The notes under the pieces: generated by a model
Told to the model about the DNA's origin: nothing
Seen by the model: only the letters and a program-made list of their open reading frames with translations
Database searches by the model: none
Shown: positions 1-11,362 of the stretch, in pieces
Numbering within the stretch: the stretch's first letter is position 1
Layout of the letters: every line of letters begins with the position of its first letter
Translations under genes and position numbers: made by a program
Assembly (NCBI GenBank): GCA_033629205.1
Contig: CM066163.1
Span: forward strand, 1,860,001-1,924,000
Direction of reading: 5' to 3'
DNA: 64,000 bases
Source: Lithocarpus polystachyus
Taxonomy: Eukaryota; Streptophyta; Magnoliopsida; Fagales; Fagaceae

Positions 1-32
1 CTAATGAAATCTAGTTCTAAGAGAAATCACCA

Positions 33-460
33 TTAGGGGTGGTAAAATTTGATACGATCCGCGCGAACTTGACACGATTAATCTGTTTATAAACAGGTTA
101 TGGGTTGAAGTTAAACAGGTCTGGTCATATTCGGATTGACACGGCTTACTTGTTTAATAAACGGGTTGTGTTCGTGTTTAATATGTGAACCCATCTAACC
201 CGTTTAGATTATAAAAATATTAGTTTTTGTTATTATTGCTTAATTTTTTGTTGTAATTTTATTATTATATTTATGGTGGTAATTATATTTAAATTTTAGA
301 TATATGAGAATTGATGATAGGTTATTCAAGTTAGATATAATCTATTTATCAAATGAGTCATTTGTATTGACTTTTACATGACTTATTGATTTAAAGGGTT
401 AAATACTACTTTATCTATTTAACCAACCCATTTAACAATACGCCCAACATTTCAGTTCTT
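33..460. repeat. Decayed dispersed repeat with ACACGA-type motifs
   Basis: AT-rich stretch opening with a GGGTGGTAAAATTTGATACG-like motif and carrying several GACACGA and AACCCGTTTA motifs on both strands, a composition typical of an old dispersed plant repeat. A similar opening (GGTGACAATATTCGACATGA) recurs near 32270. No coding potential and no clear terminal repeats or target duplication were found, so the class is unknown. Confidence 0.3.
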
Positions 461-680
461 ATTTTTATATACAACTCAATCAAATAATATAAAAAATTTT
501 CTCTCTTCTCTCTCTCTCTCTCTCATAATATACTTATTTATGTTTACAACCAATGAATAGTAAGTTGTATGTTTGAGAATTCACTATTCATAGTTGCTAA
601 AAAAAATAGGAATACATATCCAGATAAACCTGATTTTTGGAGTGTTGGTTGGTACAATAGCAATTTGGGGGCCCGCCCGC

Positions 681-704
681 GGGGGGGGGGGGGGGGGGGG
701 GGGG
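681..704 (+). repeat. Poly(G) run of 24
   Basis: Twenty-four consecutive G directly after a GC-rich GCCCGCCCGC stretch in otherwise AT-rich DNA. It could form a G-quadruplex. Exact length may be affected by sequencing of homopolymers. A 68-residue frame across it is a low-complexity artefact. Confidence 0.8.
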
Positions 705-1127
705 TTTACGCCTTCAATGCTAATGCTCTTTGCAATCTAGATTACAACCACTCTCATAAAACAAACACAAATTAATTTAAATCCACGCACAAGAATATTT
801 TACTACCACTTTGTTTATAGGAATTACAACACCTTCCTATTTCTTTCTTATCAATGTGGGGCTAAAGCTCCTCTTTTTTTTGTTTTTATTTATTTGTTTA
901 TAAAAAAATTATATATAGGACTAAAATTCTTAATAGGATTAATTTACTACACTAATTCTTCTAATGACGTGGGAGTCCAAAACTAACAACGAAATCTCTA
1001 AATTGATGAGATCAATTGGGATTCAACAATGTTTGAAATTTTCACTCAAACTTGGCTTTAATTTTTAATCATATCATCACAAATTTCACCTCTTTTTTTT
1101 CTTTAACTTTCAGCAATATTTGAACTT

Positions 1128-1286
1128 TTCCTTAGGACATACATTAGTAAACTATTTTAGAAAATTTTTTATTAAAAAATGAAAAATTTAGCAACTTTTT
1201 TGACAGTTTTTTCAATTCTTTATAAAATGTTTTCAAAAATAGATGATTAATGTATACCTTAAGGACATATATTAACTAAACCCTTT
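1128..1286. mobile_element. MITE with CCTTAAGGACATACATTAA-type inverted ends
   Basis: Left end reads TTTCCTTAGGACATACATTA and right end reads CTTAAGGACATATATTAAC followed by TAAACCC, forming inverted ends around an AT-rich core with ATTGACAATTTTTTCAATT-like symmetry. Related copies are seen near 18448-18570, 18955-19132, 35336-35497, 46487-46660 and 47167-47310. No coding sequence. A stem-loop non-autonomous DNA element is the simplest reading; superfamily not resolved. Confidence 0.5.
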
Positions 1287-3439
1287 TAATAATATAACCA
1301 TATTTTCCACAAATTTCACATGTTTTTAACCCATTAGTATTGTTGCTTTGCAATGTTTTAACAAAAAAGAAAAAGAAAAAGCCATGAGCTCTATTTTTAA
1401 CTCTTTGTTTTGCCATTCAATTTGTACAAATTTTTAGATTTTTAGACAAAATTTGATTACAAACTTTGTTGTAGTTAACAATGAAAAGATAACATTTGTT
1501 CCTGTCATGTGTCACTAAAAATGATTGTATACAATTATTTAAGTATGGTTTAGTAAAATGAACACGTCATTTGGCTTACATTGTTATTGTCATATACAGG
1601 TATAGAGTATATTTATATATTTCATTTTAATACTTATTTTAGTAGAATCTTCTATTATTGGTTATAGCCTTAGGATATGATCAAGTTAGAAGCCATATTT
1701 TGTCACTTTCTTCTCTCTTTTACTGTTAAGTGCTTGTTTGGGAGTATTTTTTTTTTTTTAAATTGAACTTTATCAAAATATAGTTTTTAAAACTCCAATT
1801 TTACTTTAAGTATAATTTTTTTTAAATAATATATTTTAAAAAAATTGCAAAATAAGATAAACCAGATGAATTCTAAAACTCTTTTACTAATTTTCATAAA
1901 TTCACTCATGCAATATATGAAAATATCCATAACCCAAATAATAGAATCAACCTAAAAGAAATTGGACTTTCCCCAAGTTCGGGTACATGTTTCACATTAG
2001 CCAAAGTCTTCAGAATCACATCAAACACCTTAACTTTTACTACACTTATTCCCAAAACTTTACACTCCATATTATTAGCCAAAATAATAAAACCTTTACA
2101 TGAATATGTATGAAAAGAGCAAGTAGAGTCTCATCAAATCTCGTAAAAAAAATATTGTACGTATGAAATCAGTCTATATTCCAACACATAGGAAAGGAAT
2201 AACTGAAATCCAAAACTTGCATTTTTTTTTTCATTTAAGATGTATTTTGCTAACCATTAGAACATTACCACAATCTTTATATATCCTTACTATCTACTGT
2301 GGTAGTCATTGCATTTGCCAACTTCTAAGTATCACTTCTCTTGAAATTTATTAACTTTGCTCTTAAGTTCTTGCATTGGAATTTTCCATCTATTAAGAGA
2401 GATTTATCCAATAGAAAATCTTAACAATTACATTTAATCACAAACTATAAGAAAGTTGTCAATTTTTCCTGAGAATTTACTTATCACAAAGATGAACAGA
2501 GTTACAGGGGGATAGAACTAACTTCATATTTCCCTTTTCCACTTAACCCATAAACCAGCTAGGACATCATTCCGGTTCATCTCTATTTTCGTGAAACTAT
2601 TCCTCAAGCAAGTTAGTTGATGAGTCATTGAAGGCATCTTGACCTCTCCCTATGAAAATTCTTCCCATGCAACATACCCTTATCTGGACTTGATTTTGAC
2701 CTTATCACGAATGTATCAACTTTAGTATTACTTGTTGGCTTTCTGAACTTCTTTGCGTCTAGGAGAATTGTTGTCACATTTTGTAGACATGTAATCACCA
2801 CAATATCATATAAGGTGGAAGCAAGGTTAGAAATAACATGGTTTGGTCCTCCTCCTCAATCTTAGGTCTACCCTGGAAAATTGAGTAATTCAACCTATTA
2901 AAAGCATTGTGCCTTATTCCATGCATAATTTTTACAACACTTTTTTTTTTCAAATACCATTGATTTGAAAGGGGCTTCAACAAACACCACCCTCCCACAC
3001 TCACATTTGTTTATTTTCAAAACACTTTTGGATTGTATTAGAAGAAATGTAGAAATCAATTGCTTAGTTATTATTATTATCCGGATTAGAGACTTAGGTT
3101 TATTAATAGGTATAATATAGGGTGTCTACAGATATTTAATAGCATGCTAATAGCCTAAAAAATGATTCTAGGGACTAAATGGATTTTCTTATTTATTTAT
3201 TTTTACCTTTTCATTTCTCTTTTGGTTTGGGTGTATTATTTTTTGATATGATTAGTTCTTCTTTTATTCTAATAAGCTAAATTAGCATGCTTTGTAGTAT
3301 AAATATTAACCTGTTCAACTCCGCTCAACTTAATTAAGCTTTAACTGCAATGAAATTGGGATCCTATATGGATCTTCATCAACTAATTAGGGTTGGTCCA
3401 TGATTTTTTTTTTTTTTTTTTAATTCTAACCTATCCAAG

Positions 3440-3608
3440 ATTTATAAAAAATGGGTAGAGAGGGCAACCTGAGTAGGCGTCTTTCACCTGGGTGTAATCA
3501 TAGTGAGACTCTACCAGGTGCTTTCCATTGTGGGATTCGAACCTAGGACCTCTACCTTCCAAACCCTTAGAGGTGAACCCAAGACCACTAGACCAACCAC
3601 CTTCATGG
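3440..3608 (-). mobile_element. tRNA-derived SINE with 18-19 bp target-site duplication
   Basis: Read on the minus strand, the element starts CCATGAAGGTGGTTGG, then has an A box TGGTCTAGTGG (complement of 3585-3595) and a B box GGTTCGAATCCC (complement of 3532-3543), about 40 bp apart as in a tRNA-type RNA polymerase III promoter. The 3' part ends in an A-rich CCATTTTTTATAAAT. It is flanked by near-identical repeats, AATTCTAACCTATCCAAG at 3422-3439 and AATTCTAACCTATTCAAG at 3611-3628, which are target-site duplications. It is not a functional tRNA: the cloverleaf is not completed and the length is about 170 bp. It lies in the presumed KNOX intron. Confidence 0.75.
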
Positions 3609-5154
3609 TAAATTCTAACCTATTCAAGCTCATACTCTTTATTGCCTTTTCATTTAATTTATCTTTTTTTCACTACTTCTAACCATGTTATAGTAGGTCT
3701 TTCTCTATTATGCTTTTCACTTAATCAACTTCATTTAAAAACTCGTTCTCATCGATCCATTCATTAGTCTCCAATAAATTAAATCATTTGTTCCTTGTTA
3801 TAGTTTATGTTTATCCTTTTTAAGAAAAATAAAATATTAGAGCTTGTAGTTTCATATGCAGAAATACTCCTCTTCTGAGGAAAATGGTTTTGTTTATTTG
3901 TCATATTTAGGTTTGCGGCTGCCATGTCTTTATAGAGCATTAACAATGTTAAACGTGAGGTACTTAAATTAATATAATGTCAAGGCATTATTCTATAATT
4001 CACTTTCCTAAGTTCATAGACAATTACATAATGTAAAACAAAGACTGAAAGAGACATTTATTTTTTATATGACAAAATGTCTGTCCATTCCTTTGTGGTG
4101 TATATTCAGCCAGGCACTTGATGCAATATTGTAACAAAGTAACTGTTGCTCAAATATGATTGAGACGGAAGAAAAGGGAATTTAATATGACTAAAAGGTG
4201 CAAATTTGGCCTTTAAATGAATCGTCTCATAGCATTTGTGATCAAGGCTTAGGTTCTCTGGATAAGGTCATTTAAAAGGTCAATGGCCAGCCACAGGAGG
4301 CAATATAGGATTCAAGTTTAACAGAGATGTTAAAAGGGTGCATTAGGTGTAGCGCCATGAAACTGAAAATAGATATAGTAGGAAACAAAATCCACAACGA
4401 CTTGTGTATCCGTACCTCATTTTTTTCTTACAACGATGTTCAATGAGTCCAAAAGTGGTATGGATAGTTTGCATGGCAATTATCGGTATGATCTTTCATA
4501 TGTGATTACAACTTGAGGGCATCGGGCAAAGGCTAACAGACATATGCCATCTGAGCAACATAAGATGTGACACATGGACTATAAACTCTGATGACTTTGC
4601 CGTATTTGAATTGGGCTATACATGTCTTTTGCTTACAGTTTTTCGAAATGAAGTTTTCATATTTCGGCTAACTTTTTTTTTTTCCTGTTAAATAATTCTG
4701 AGTGTAACTATAGTAGCTGAATATGGATGATTGGATAGTAAACAAATGTTGCCTACCTCTGCATTTTAATTAGAGAACACTATATGTCATATTTGAGGGA
4801 TGTGTAGTGAGTGAAGAGGTTATCTCCAAGATTCATTGTAATCGTTCACAATAGATTTTAAAAATAAGATTATTATTATGAAGATTCTGAGCTAATCTTT
4901 AATATTCACTGTAATCCTTCACAAAATATCATTAGCTTTTTCTTTTATTTTTCACTATATGGATATTGTAATCTGTACTTTATCAACTGCAGAAACATGA
5001 TGAAAATTGAATGAATGAGGACTATCCAAAGTAATTGGTCTTGTGCTAAAATGTTATGTTATCAAATTAGTCACAACCATTGGTCATATGCTAAAATGTT
5101 ATACTATGAAATTAGTTATAACCATCCAGTTTTTGCATTCCCATTTGAATACAG

Positions 5155-5737
5155 ATGAGAAGTGTGAAGGCGTTGGTTCATCTGAGGAGGATCAAGACAA
5201 CAGTGCTGGAGAAACTGAACTGCCTGAGATTGATCCACGTGCTGAAGACCGAGAACTGAAGAACCACCTACTAAGGAAGTATAGCGGTTACTTAAGCAGC
5301 CTTAAGCAAGAGCTTTCAAAGAAAAAGAAGAAAGGTAAACTACCCAAAGATGCAAGGCAGAAGCTACTTAGTTGGTGGGAGTTACACTACAAATGGCCCT
5401 ATCCTTCGGTATGTGTAACCCCTTCGAACCGAATTGCAAACCTCTTTCAAATTATAAAGCAACTTTCATGTGTAATGGTAACTTGGATCTCAAGCTTATT
5501 ATAATTCCCCTTTATTTTGTGACAAATACACAGGAGACAGAAAAGGTGGCACTGGCTGAATCAACTGGTTTAGACCAAAAACAAATAAATAATTGGTTCA
5601 TAAACCAAAGAAAACGTCACTGGAAACCTTCTGAAGATATGCAATTTATGGTGATGGATGGACTACATCCACAGAATGCAACTCTCTACATGGATGGTCA
5701 CTACATGGCTGATGGTCATTATCGTTTGGGACCATGA
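5155..5737 (+). CDS. KNAT1: Class I KNOX homeodomain protein, C-terminal two exons (KNAT1/BP type)
   Basis: Exons 5155-5408 and 5534-5737 (stop TGA 5735-5737), joined by a 125 bp intron with GT at 5409 and AG at 5532-5533; the first exon follows a TACAG acceptor. The protein part opens with an acidic DEKCEGVGSSEED stretch, then the ELK domain (ELKNHLLRKYSGYLSSLKQE), a lysine run, and a TALE homeodomain with the diagnostic PYP loop (KWPYPS) and recognition helix WFINQRKRHW. The tail MQFMVMDGLHPQ...YMADGHYRLGP matches the KNAT1/BREVIPEDICELLUS C-terminus rather than STM or KNAT2/6. Such proteins are nuclear regulators that keep meristem and internode cells undetermined, usually as dimers with BELL proteins. 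The KNOX1 and KNOX2 exons lie outside the window, so this is a partial gene at the window edge, with no inactivating change in the visible part. The downstream sequence to about 6100 is probable 3' UTR. Confidence 0.9.
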
Positions 5738-5854
5738 GCAACAACTCATTTGCATGCATGGTCGTTGTTACTTGAAGTTTTACTAGTTTTATATGTCAGG
5801 CATAGCCTAAAGTTGTTTAAGTAGTAATGCTGTGTGAATTCAGTCATGAGTATG

Positions 5855-5961
5855 ATTTAGTGAAAGCTAGTCCGTACCAGAGTTGGGATTAGTCCTGCAA
5901 ACTGATCGGATTTTTTTTACAAGAAATGTCATCAGTATAATTTAGTGAAAGCTAGTCCGTA
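5855..5961 (+). repeat. 22-bp direct repeat pair in KNOX 3' region
   Basis: An identical 22-base block beginning ATTTAGTGAAAGCTAGTC occurs at 5855-5876 and again at 5940-5961, 85 bp apart, just after the KNOX stop codon. It lies in what is probably the 3' UTR. Role unknown; it may be a simple local duplication. Confidence 0.7.
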
Positions 5962-6825
5962 TCTGGTGGTGATCATTCAGGATGAACTGTCCTTGTGCCA
6001 TTTACGTCAATTTGGGATGTTTTGATTTGTTTCTTGTCTTTAGAAGATGCAGAGCTCCTAGTGTGTAACTTTGCTGTGTGCTTTAAATATGTAAGGAGGT
6101 ACTATTAGGATATTTTTATTTTTGAGCATATGTACTTTAATTCAACTCTTATGCAAATCTGTAAGGCAACTACTTGCTGGTAAGTGTATATAGTGAGAAG
6201 AAACTAATATGTGAACTCAATTAATGAGGGTGTAATATTATTATTAGTCTTTCCACTCTGAGACTATCTTCTTCTTTCTTCTCTTTTTTTTTTTATTTTT
6301 TTTTGGTCTTGTAACTAAAATATTCAGTTAGATTGTTTGTTCATCGCATCGTATTAGAAGCATGGCTTTCATTTGTCATATCTAGAGATAGAACTAGACA
6401 AGCTTATGACTATGGTGGTCAATATTTGTATGGGTGCAGTGTTAGCCTAGAAAAAAAATATCTTATCTATCTGCTGCATGTAGCGGAACACTAACAACAC
6501 TTGAGTACTACATTCCGATAGGTCTCATAGTTGTGAGTGTTTGTTAGGAATCCATGGGTAGAACTAAAGCCTTAAAAACCGGTTTGCAAGGGGAGGGTGC
6601 TCAAGAGCTTGTAAACACATGGTTAAACTTATACTTAATTCATGTGGAATACTAAGATCATAAGATACCACCATGTTCCACAGAATTTGTTACATTCTGA
6701 AAAATTCTTTGGAGCACCAAAGTTTCGGCTATGTTGTAGTCAAGTTTGTTCGTGAAGAAAGATTTTGTAGTAAAATTCCAAAGTTCAAGACCCTACAGTA
6801 GGAAGGACAACAAAGGTTGTATATA

Positions 6826-6890
6826 AAGGTTGTATATAAAGTCTAGGACAACCGTTCTTTATTAAGGTTGTATATAAAGTCTAGGACAAC
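6826..6890 (+). repeat. 27-bp tandem duplication
   Basis: A 27-base unit starting AAGGTTGTATATAAAGTC occurs at 6826-6852 and 6864-6890, with a partial extra copy just before it. No coding content. Confidence 0.7.
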
Positions 6891-7306
6891 AAAGGTTTTA
6901 TAAGTTTAGACTGTTGTAACTATTTCTTTTATTAGTGCATTTCCTACAAGGTTGGATCCACAAGAACGGTTTTTCCTTAAAAGAGATTCTTCATTAATTT
7001 TCCACTTTGTCATGTGTTGCTTTCAGGGGCGCAACCAGGATTGTAAGCTAGTAGGGGCCGAAGTAAAAAGGAAAAAAAAAAAACTTCAAATAGGCATTCA
7101 TATAGTATTAAAAAATTATAAATACTCAAAATCGTTGTTTTTAAATACATCAAGATGCAATCATTTACCAACAAAGATAAAAAAACAAAAACAAAAACAA
7201 AAACAAAATCATGTTTATTTTTTAATACTAGGTTGGCTAAGATTTTTTTGTTTGTTTGTTTAAGTTAAAGCATTCACAGTGGTGATGCTAAAAATTTTAG
7301 CTATTA

Positions 7307-8501
7307 GAGCATTAGCATTGGGGAATGCCAATGCCACTCTATTTTACCATTTCAAACACCTACTTTATTATTATACCATACCATTTTACCATTCTTTCAG
7401 CATCCCAAAATTCTATTTTTATTAAAATATTATTTTTCATTCTTTCTTTATTATTTCTTTCCAATTGCTACTTTTTTCCAGATTTCGGCATCCTTCCAAC
7501 GCCGAACACAGACATACATATCAGCAACCCCAGAAAGCCACCGCCACCACAACACCGATCCCACCATCAGCAGGAAAAAAAAAAAAAAAAAAAAACATCA
7601 CGCCGTTCACAACGCCACAGCCACCACAACACCGATCACATATACCAGCAAACCCTTTCAAAAAAAAAAAAAAAAAACGAGAACGCCGATCACAACGCCG
7701 ATCACACAATGCCACAGCCACCACAGAAAGCCACAGCCACCACAGAACGCCGATCACAACGCCGATCACATATCAGCAACCCCAGAAAGCCACAGCCACC
7801 ACAAACCCGTTCACAACGCCGATCACACAATGCCACAGCCACCAAAGCTCCACCGATCTCGCCGCCTACCGATCTCCGCTACGCCGGATGCATGCCGATC
7901 TCCACCAGGCCCAGTAACCCACGCACGCCGATCTCCACTAGACCCAGTGACCCACGCACGCCGACTACAAAAAAAAACCCAGAACGCCGATCTAAGCACC
8001 GGTCACAGCAAAAAAAACCCAGAACGCCGATCTACGCCGATCTAAGCACCGGTCACAGCAAAAAAAAAAAAAAAAAAAAAAACCCAGAACGCAACAAGAC
8101 CCGGATCGCAACCCACTACAAAAAACGAGATGTTGGACGGAGGACGGGTTTGGGTTTGAAGAGAGGAGAGAGCAGATGAGCTACAAAAAATGAGATGCAA
8201 CGGACGGGTTTGGGTTTGGGTTTGAAGAGAGTTGAGAGCAGCTGAGATGAGAAAGAGAGAAGGAGGAGAGAGAACAGAACGGCAATAATGAGAGGGAGGA
8301 GAGAGAAATTTCTATTATAATATTATTATTATTTTTACCATTGTGCTACAGTACAATTCTAAAGATAGAATTGTACTGTAGCAGTATTGCAAAAAAATTT
8401 GCAATACTTGGGTTTATAATTTCCGGATGGAGTGGTGTTTGAAGCTTAAAATGTCATATTTACCTTAGATTTGGCATTAGCATTCCCCAATGCTAATGCT
8501 C
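7307..8501. mobile_element. Harbinger-like non-autonomous element A (1.2 kb)
   Basis: 29-bp TIRs with one mismatch: GAGCATTAGCATTGGGGAAT at the left, its complement at the right end, flanked by TTA at 7304-7306 and 8502-8504. Internally there is a CCA/GCCGATC-rich, poly(A)-studded left half (about 7500-8100), a GAGA-rich part (8240-8310), an ATT-rich part, and a near-perfect hairpin at 8345-8382. The long reading frames across 7325-8179 are low complexity and overlap in several frames, so they are not taken as genes. It has the same layout as the element at 14491-15531. No transposase. Confidence 0.75.
8345..8382. repeat. Perfect hairpin inside element A
   Basis: Arms GCTACAGTACAATTCT and AGAATTGTACTGTAGC pair perfectly over 16 bp around a 6-base loop. 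The related element at 14491-15531 has a weaker version near 15384-15423 (GCTACAGTGCG...CGCACTCTAGC), followed in both by AGTATTGCAAAAA. Likely a conserved subterminal structure of the family. Confidence 0.8.
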
Positions 8502-10071
8502 TTAGCACCTCAAAAAGCTATTTTATTTATTTTACCACTTCACTTTATAATACATCTAATATCAAATGTTCTATTTTTTGTAATCATTTTATCCAAAATA
8601 ATATAAACAACTCATTAAAATAATAAAGGAAGAGAGAGAATTTGAGTTTTTTTAATTGAAAGAATATATATAATCTTAATAAAATATTGTATCTTATTTT
8701 AACAACTTGTTATAGTCAACTAGTATTTATATTAGTTTACTGTAATTGCAAAAAAATTTGGCTTTAGTTTCTCGAATAACACATGATTTTTTGGTTCTTT
8801 GGTAGTAATATAGTTTTTTTTTTTTTGGCTAAAATACAGTTACCATTGTGAATGTATTTATTGTATTTGTTAAGTTTTTGGATTGGATAGTTGTTATTTG
8901 GATGAGACTAGTTAGATTTATTGAGGAGAAGGGAGACCTAAGGTTTTGGAAGGAGGCCCAAAAAAAAAAATTAAACATATAACTAGTTGCTAACCCGTGT
9001 AATGCACAGAATAGTTATATAAAATATGCAGTATCAATAATTGTTTTAAATTCATAAAAACCAAAATTAAACTAAAATGTAAGTTAACATATATAATTCC
9101 CCATATGTATTTAACTATTAATAAGACCACACATTACATATGCAAACTTATCATGATTAGTTTTTATGCTGCAAAGAAAGCATGCAAGATAGGAATAATA
9201 ATTAGATCAATACAAATTCAAAATGTGAAGATGCACCAACAGGGAGTAGTTGAATGAAAATTTTAAAAAACGTCTCTCTTCACTTGAGACAATCATAATC
9301 CTAATGCATTTGGAATTCAAGAAAGTATTCAACATCGACCAAGATAACAACAAGTGAAAAAAATCAAATCAAATACAAACCTATTTCAGCTATATAAAGT
9401 AGCATCTCCTATAAAATTAAATTTAACGCGATTACCTATGTTGGGTAACTTTTTCTTTTCTTTCTCAACTAAGAATAATATCAACACAAATTATAAATAA
9501 GAAGAACCATTAGGTGAGGTGGCTATGATTGCATGTGTGGTTTTATTAGTAAGTAAGAGAGTCATAGTCACTATATTAAAGCAAAATTCCAATTAAAAAT
9601 TATTAACAAATTAACAGAAATTAAAAATTATTAAGAAAGTTGCTATGGAAGCGTACGTAGTTGTACCAAAATTCATACCGTATGTTACAATTGATGACAT
9701 CACCTCATAAGCTTGATTCATAATTTATGTCCATCGCAGTTTTGGTTATCCCCATTACTCTTTATGCCCAAAACAGTTATTGAACTTCTATCCTCGAAGG
9801 CCCACAATATCAAACCTCCCCCACGCTACCAATAAAGCCTTCACTCAACAAATGAAAATCCATAGTAAAAAAGTCATCGGTGAAATCCATGGAGATTTGC
9901 AAAACTGAATCTATAACAAAGAGCACAAATCAATGATTAAAAAAATTGAATTATTGCTTTATAATCACAGAAACTTTCATCATGTAACAATATTAATACA
10001 ATGAGGTCATGGTAAACAAATATCTAAACTTGATTGAAAGATTTAGAACTGTACGCTATCATTGACGGTTG

Positions 10072-10200
10072 AAAAATCAGCAATCAAGCATTATTCAACA
10101 CTTGCACCACTTTTAAATATGCATTGCCGGTTGCACAGATTTGTAAAAAATCAGCAATCAAGTATTATTCAACACTTGCACCACTTATAAATATGTATTG
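10072..10200 (+). repeat. 55-bp tandem duplication
   Basis: Two close copies (10072-10126 and 10146-10200) of a unit starting AAAAATCAGCAATCAAG and ending AAATATGYATTG, differing at a few positions. It lies inside the right arm of the hAT-like element. Confidence 0.7.
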
Positions 10201-10562
10201 GAGTTGGATTGGGTTTTGGAGTCTCACCAAGAATTAATGTGTCTTTTGCTTTTGTTTCAATGTGATCATGTTATGGATTGATGATAAATAATGTAGTGAG
10301 GAAAGAACAAGTTTGATTAAAAAAAAATGATAATGATGAATTTGAGTTTAAGCTGGACTTGTTATAGAGATAGAGTTTTACTCGTTAAATTTGGACTAAA
10401 CAAAAATAATTTTATTTAAATATTGTGCTGACGTGAAAAATTGTGAAAGTTTCAAAGATTTCGGTTATATACATATAGATAATAACTATAAAAAAAAATT
10501 CTTTTGGACTGGGGGGCCCAAGCCCCCTTGGGCTCCCACCTGGGTCTGTTCCTAGTTGCTTT

Positions 10563-10567
10563 TAATG

Positions 10568-10601
<34 letters not shown>

Positions 10602-11354
10602 GATTTTAGATTTAGTGAGTTATAATTATGGTTGAGATAATTGTTTGGGCTATCAATTATTTGAAATAGAAACATACCTTGACTAATCTCTTCCGTTGCT
10701 TAATTACTTTGGGATTTAAACCAATTTTTTTTTCAAAGAAGTATTATCTCTATTTGAAATGTATCTATTTTATGGTAAGATTTATTATTATAAATCCAAA
10801 GGTATATAGGATCCACGTGACATCATGTATTCTGCTAAATTAAAAAAAAAAAATTAATTCAACTTGAAATGGGGAGGATCCTTTTTCAAACTTATTCAAG
10901 AGGTTATCCTAAAAAGAAAAAGAAAAAAAAAATGTTAGAAATCAAATTTGAATTAAAACTACATACTGTCATATTCATGAAATAGACATCAAGGATCATG
11001 GTATAAATCCTTCCACTTATATGGAAATCAAATGGGAAAAAAGAAAAGATAAAGGTTTCATCTTTCGCATTGAATAATGCACATCAAGTTCTAGGCGGTG
11101 ATAGATAATTATATATGCCAGATATTATATACCCTCTACTACCGTAGGGCTAGAACCCATGTAAGATTTGTTGCAATAAGTTGGGAAAAAACAAATAAAT
11201 AATGCAACGGACTAGTACTTCACGCAGGAATTAAAGACCAAATGGCAAAGATGGAGAAAGTGTTTGGCTGATAGTATTATATATATGGCTGCAAGGTATA
11301 TGGGTATCAAAAAGAACGAATTCAACATCTGATGACAATGATGGGAAAATGTTT
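10563..11354. other. AT-rich intergenic, (ATT)n tract, no gene
   Basis: Begins with an (ATT)n microsatellite at about 10571-10602. No reading frame with a recognisable domain was seen. Confidence 0.5.
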
Positions 11355-11362
11355 GTATTCAT

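Larger units (their letters stand above)
1..5154 (+). other. Probable long intron of the KNOX gene (no exon found)
   Basis: No reading frame here resembles the KNOX1 or KNOX2 domains that must precede the ELK exon starting at 5155. In class I KNOX genes a long intron lies between the KNOX2 exon and the ELK exon, so this 5 kb is best read as the 3' part of that intron, continuing beyond the left window edge. It contains a decayed repeat (33-460), a poly(G) run, a MITE (about 1128-1286) and a SINE (3440-3608). The alternative is that the homeobox exons are a transposed 3' fragment without a 5' part. Confidence 0.5.
5738..7015. other. KNOX 3' flank, no further gene seen
   Basis: Contains the likely KNOX 3' UTR and AT-rich intergenic DNA with the small repeats listed separately. 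Short reading frames here have no recognisable domain. Confidence 0.5.
7268..8857. mobile_element. Harbinger-like MITE interrupted by a second element
   Basis: Left end AAGCATTCACAGTGGTGATG and the complement of the right end (ATACATTCACAATGGTAACTG) form an imperfect TIR, flanked by TTA at 7265-7267 and 8858-8860, the PIF/Harbinger target preference. Removing the inner element (7307-8501) joins TTTTAGCTATTA to GCACCTCAAAAAGC, giving a sequence collinear with the left arm of the element at 14491 (AGCATATACCACCTCAAAA). The right arm also holds a poly(T) run at 8814-8826 flanked by near-identical 9-mers AATATAGTT and AATACAGTT. Confidence 0.6.
7024..10554. mobile_element. Non-autonomous hAT-like element, 3.5 kb, carrying nested MITEs
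   Basis: Flanked by a perfect 8-bp target duplication GTTGCTTT (7016-7023 and 10555-10562), the size expected for hAT insertion. Left end CAGGGGCGCAACCAGG and the complement of the right end TAGGAACAGACCCAGG are diverged inverted repeats of the CAGGGGCGGAGCCAGG type common in plant hAT elements. Further inside, both ends carry GGGGCC/GGGGGGCCCAAGCC blocks. No transposase is recognisable. The interior holds a Harbinger-like MITE (7268-8857), itself interrupted by another (7307-8501). The 8990-10490 part opens with CTAACCCGTGTAATGCAC, suggesting one more insertion whose ends were not resolved. Confidence 0.75.

Noticed and set aside
3532..3595. tRNA gene suggested by GGTTCGAATCCC and TGGTCTAGTGG
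   Set aside because: No acceptor stem or full cloverleaf, the sequence extends to 170 bp and has target-site duplications: a SINE.
7325..8179. 284-residue open frame with overlapping long frames on both strands
   Set aside because: Produced by CCA/GCC repeats and poly(A) runs inside transposon A; no domain, and several frames are open at once, as expected for low-complexity DNA.
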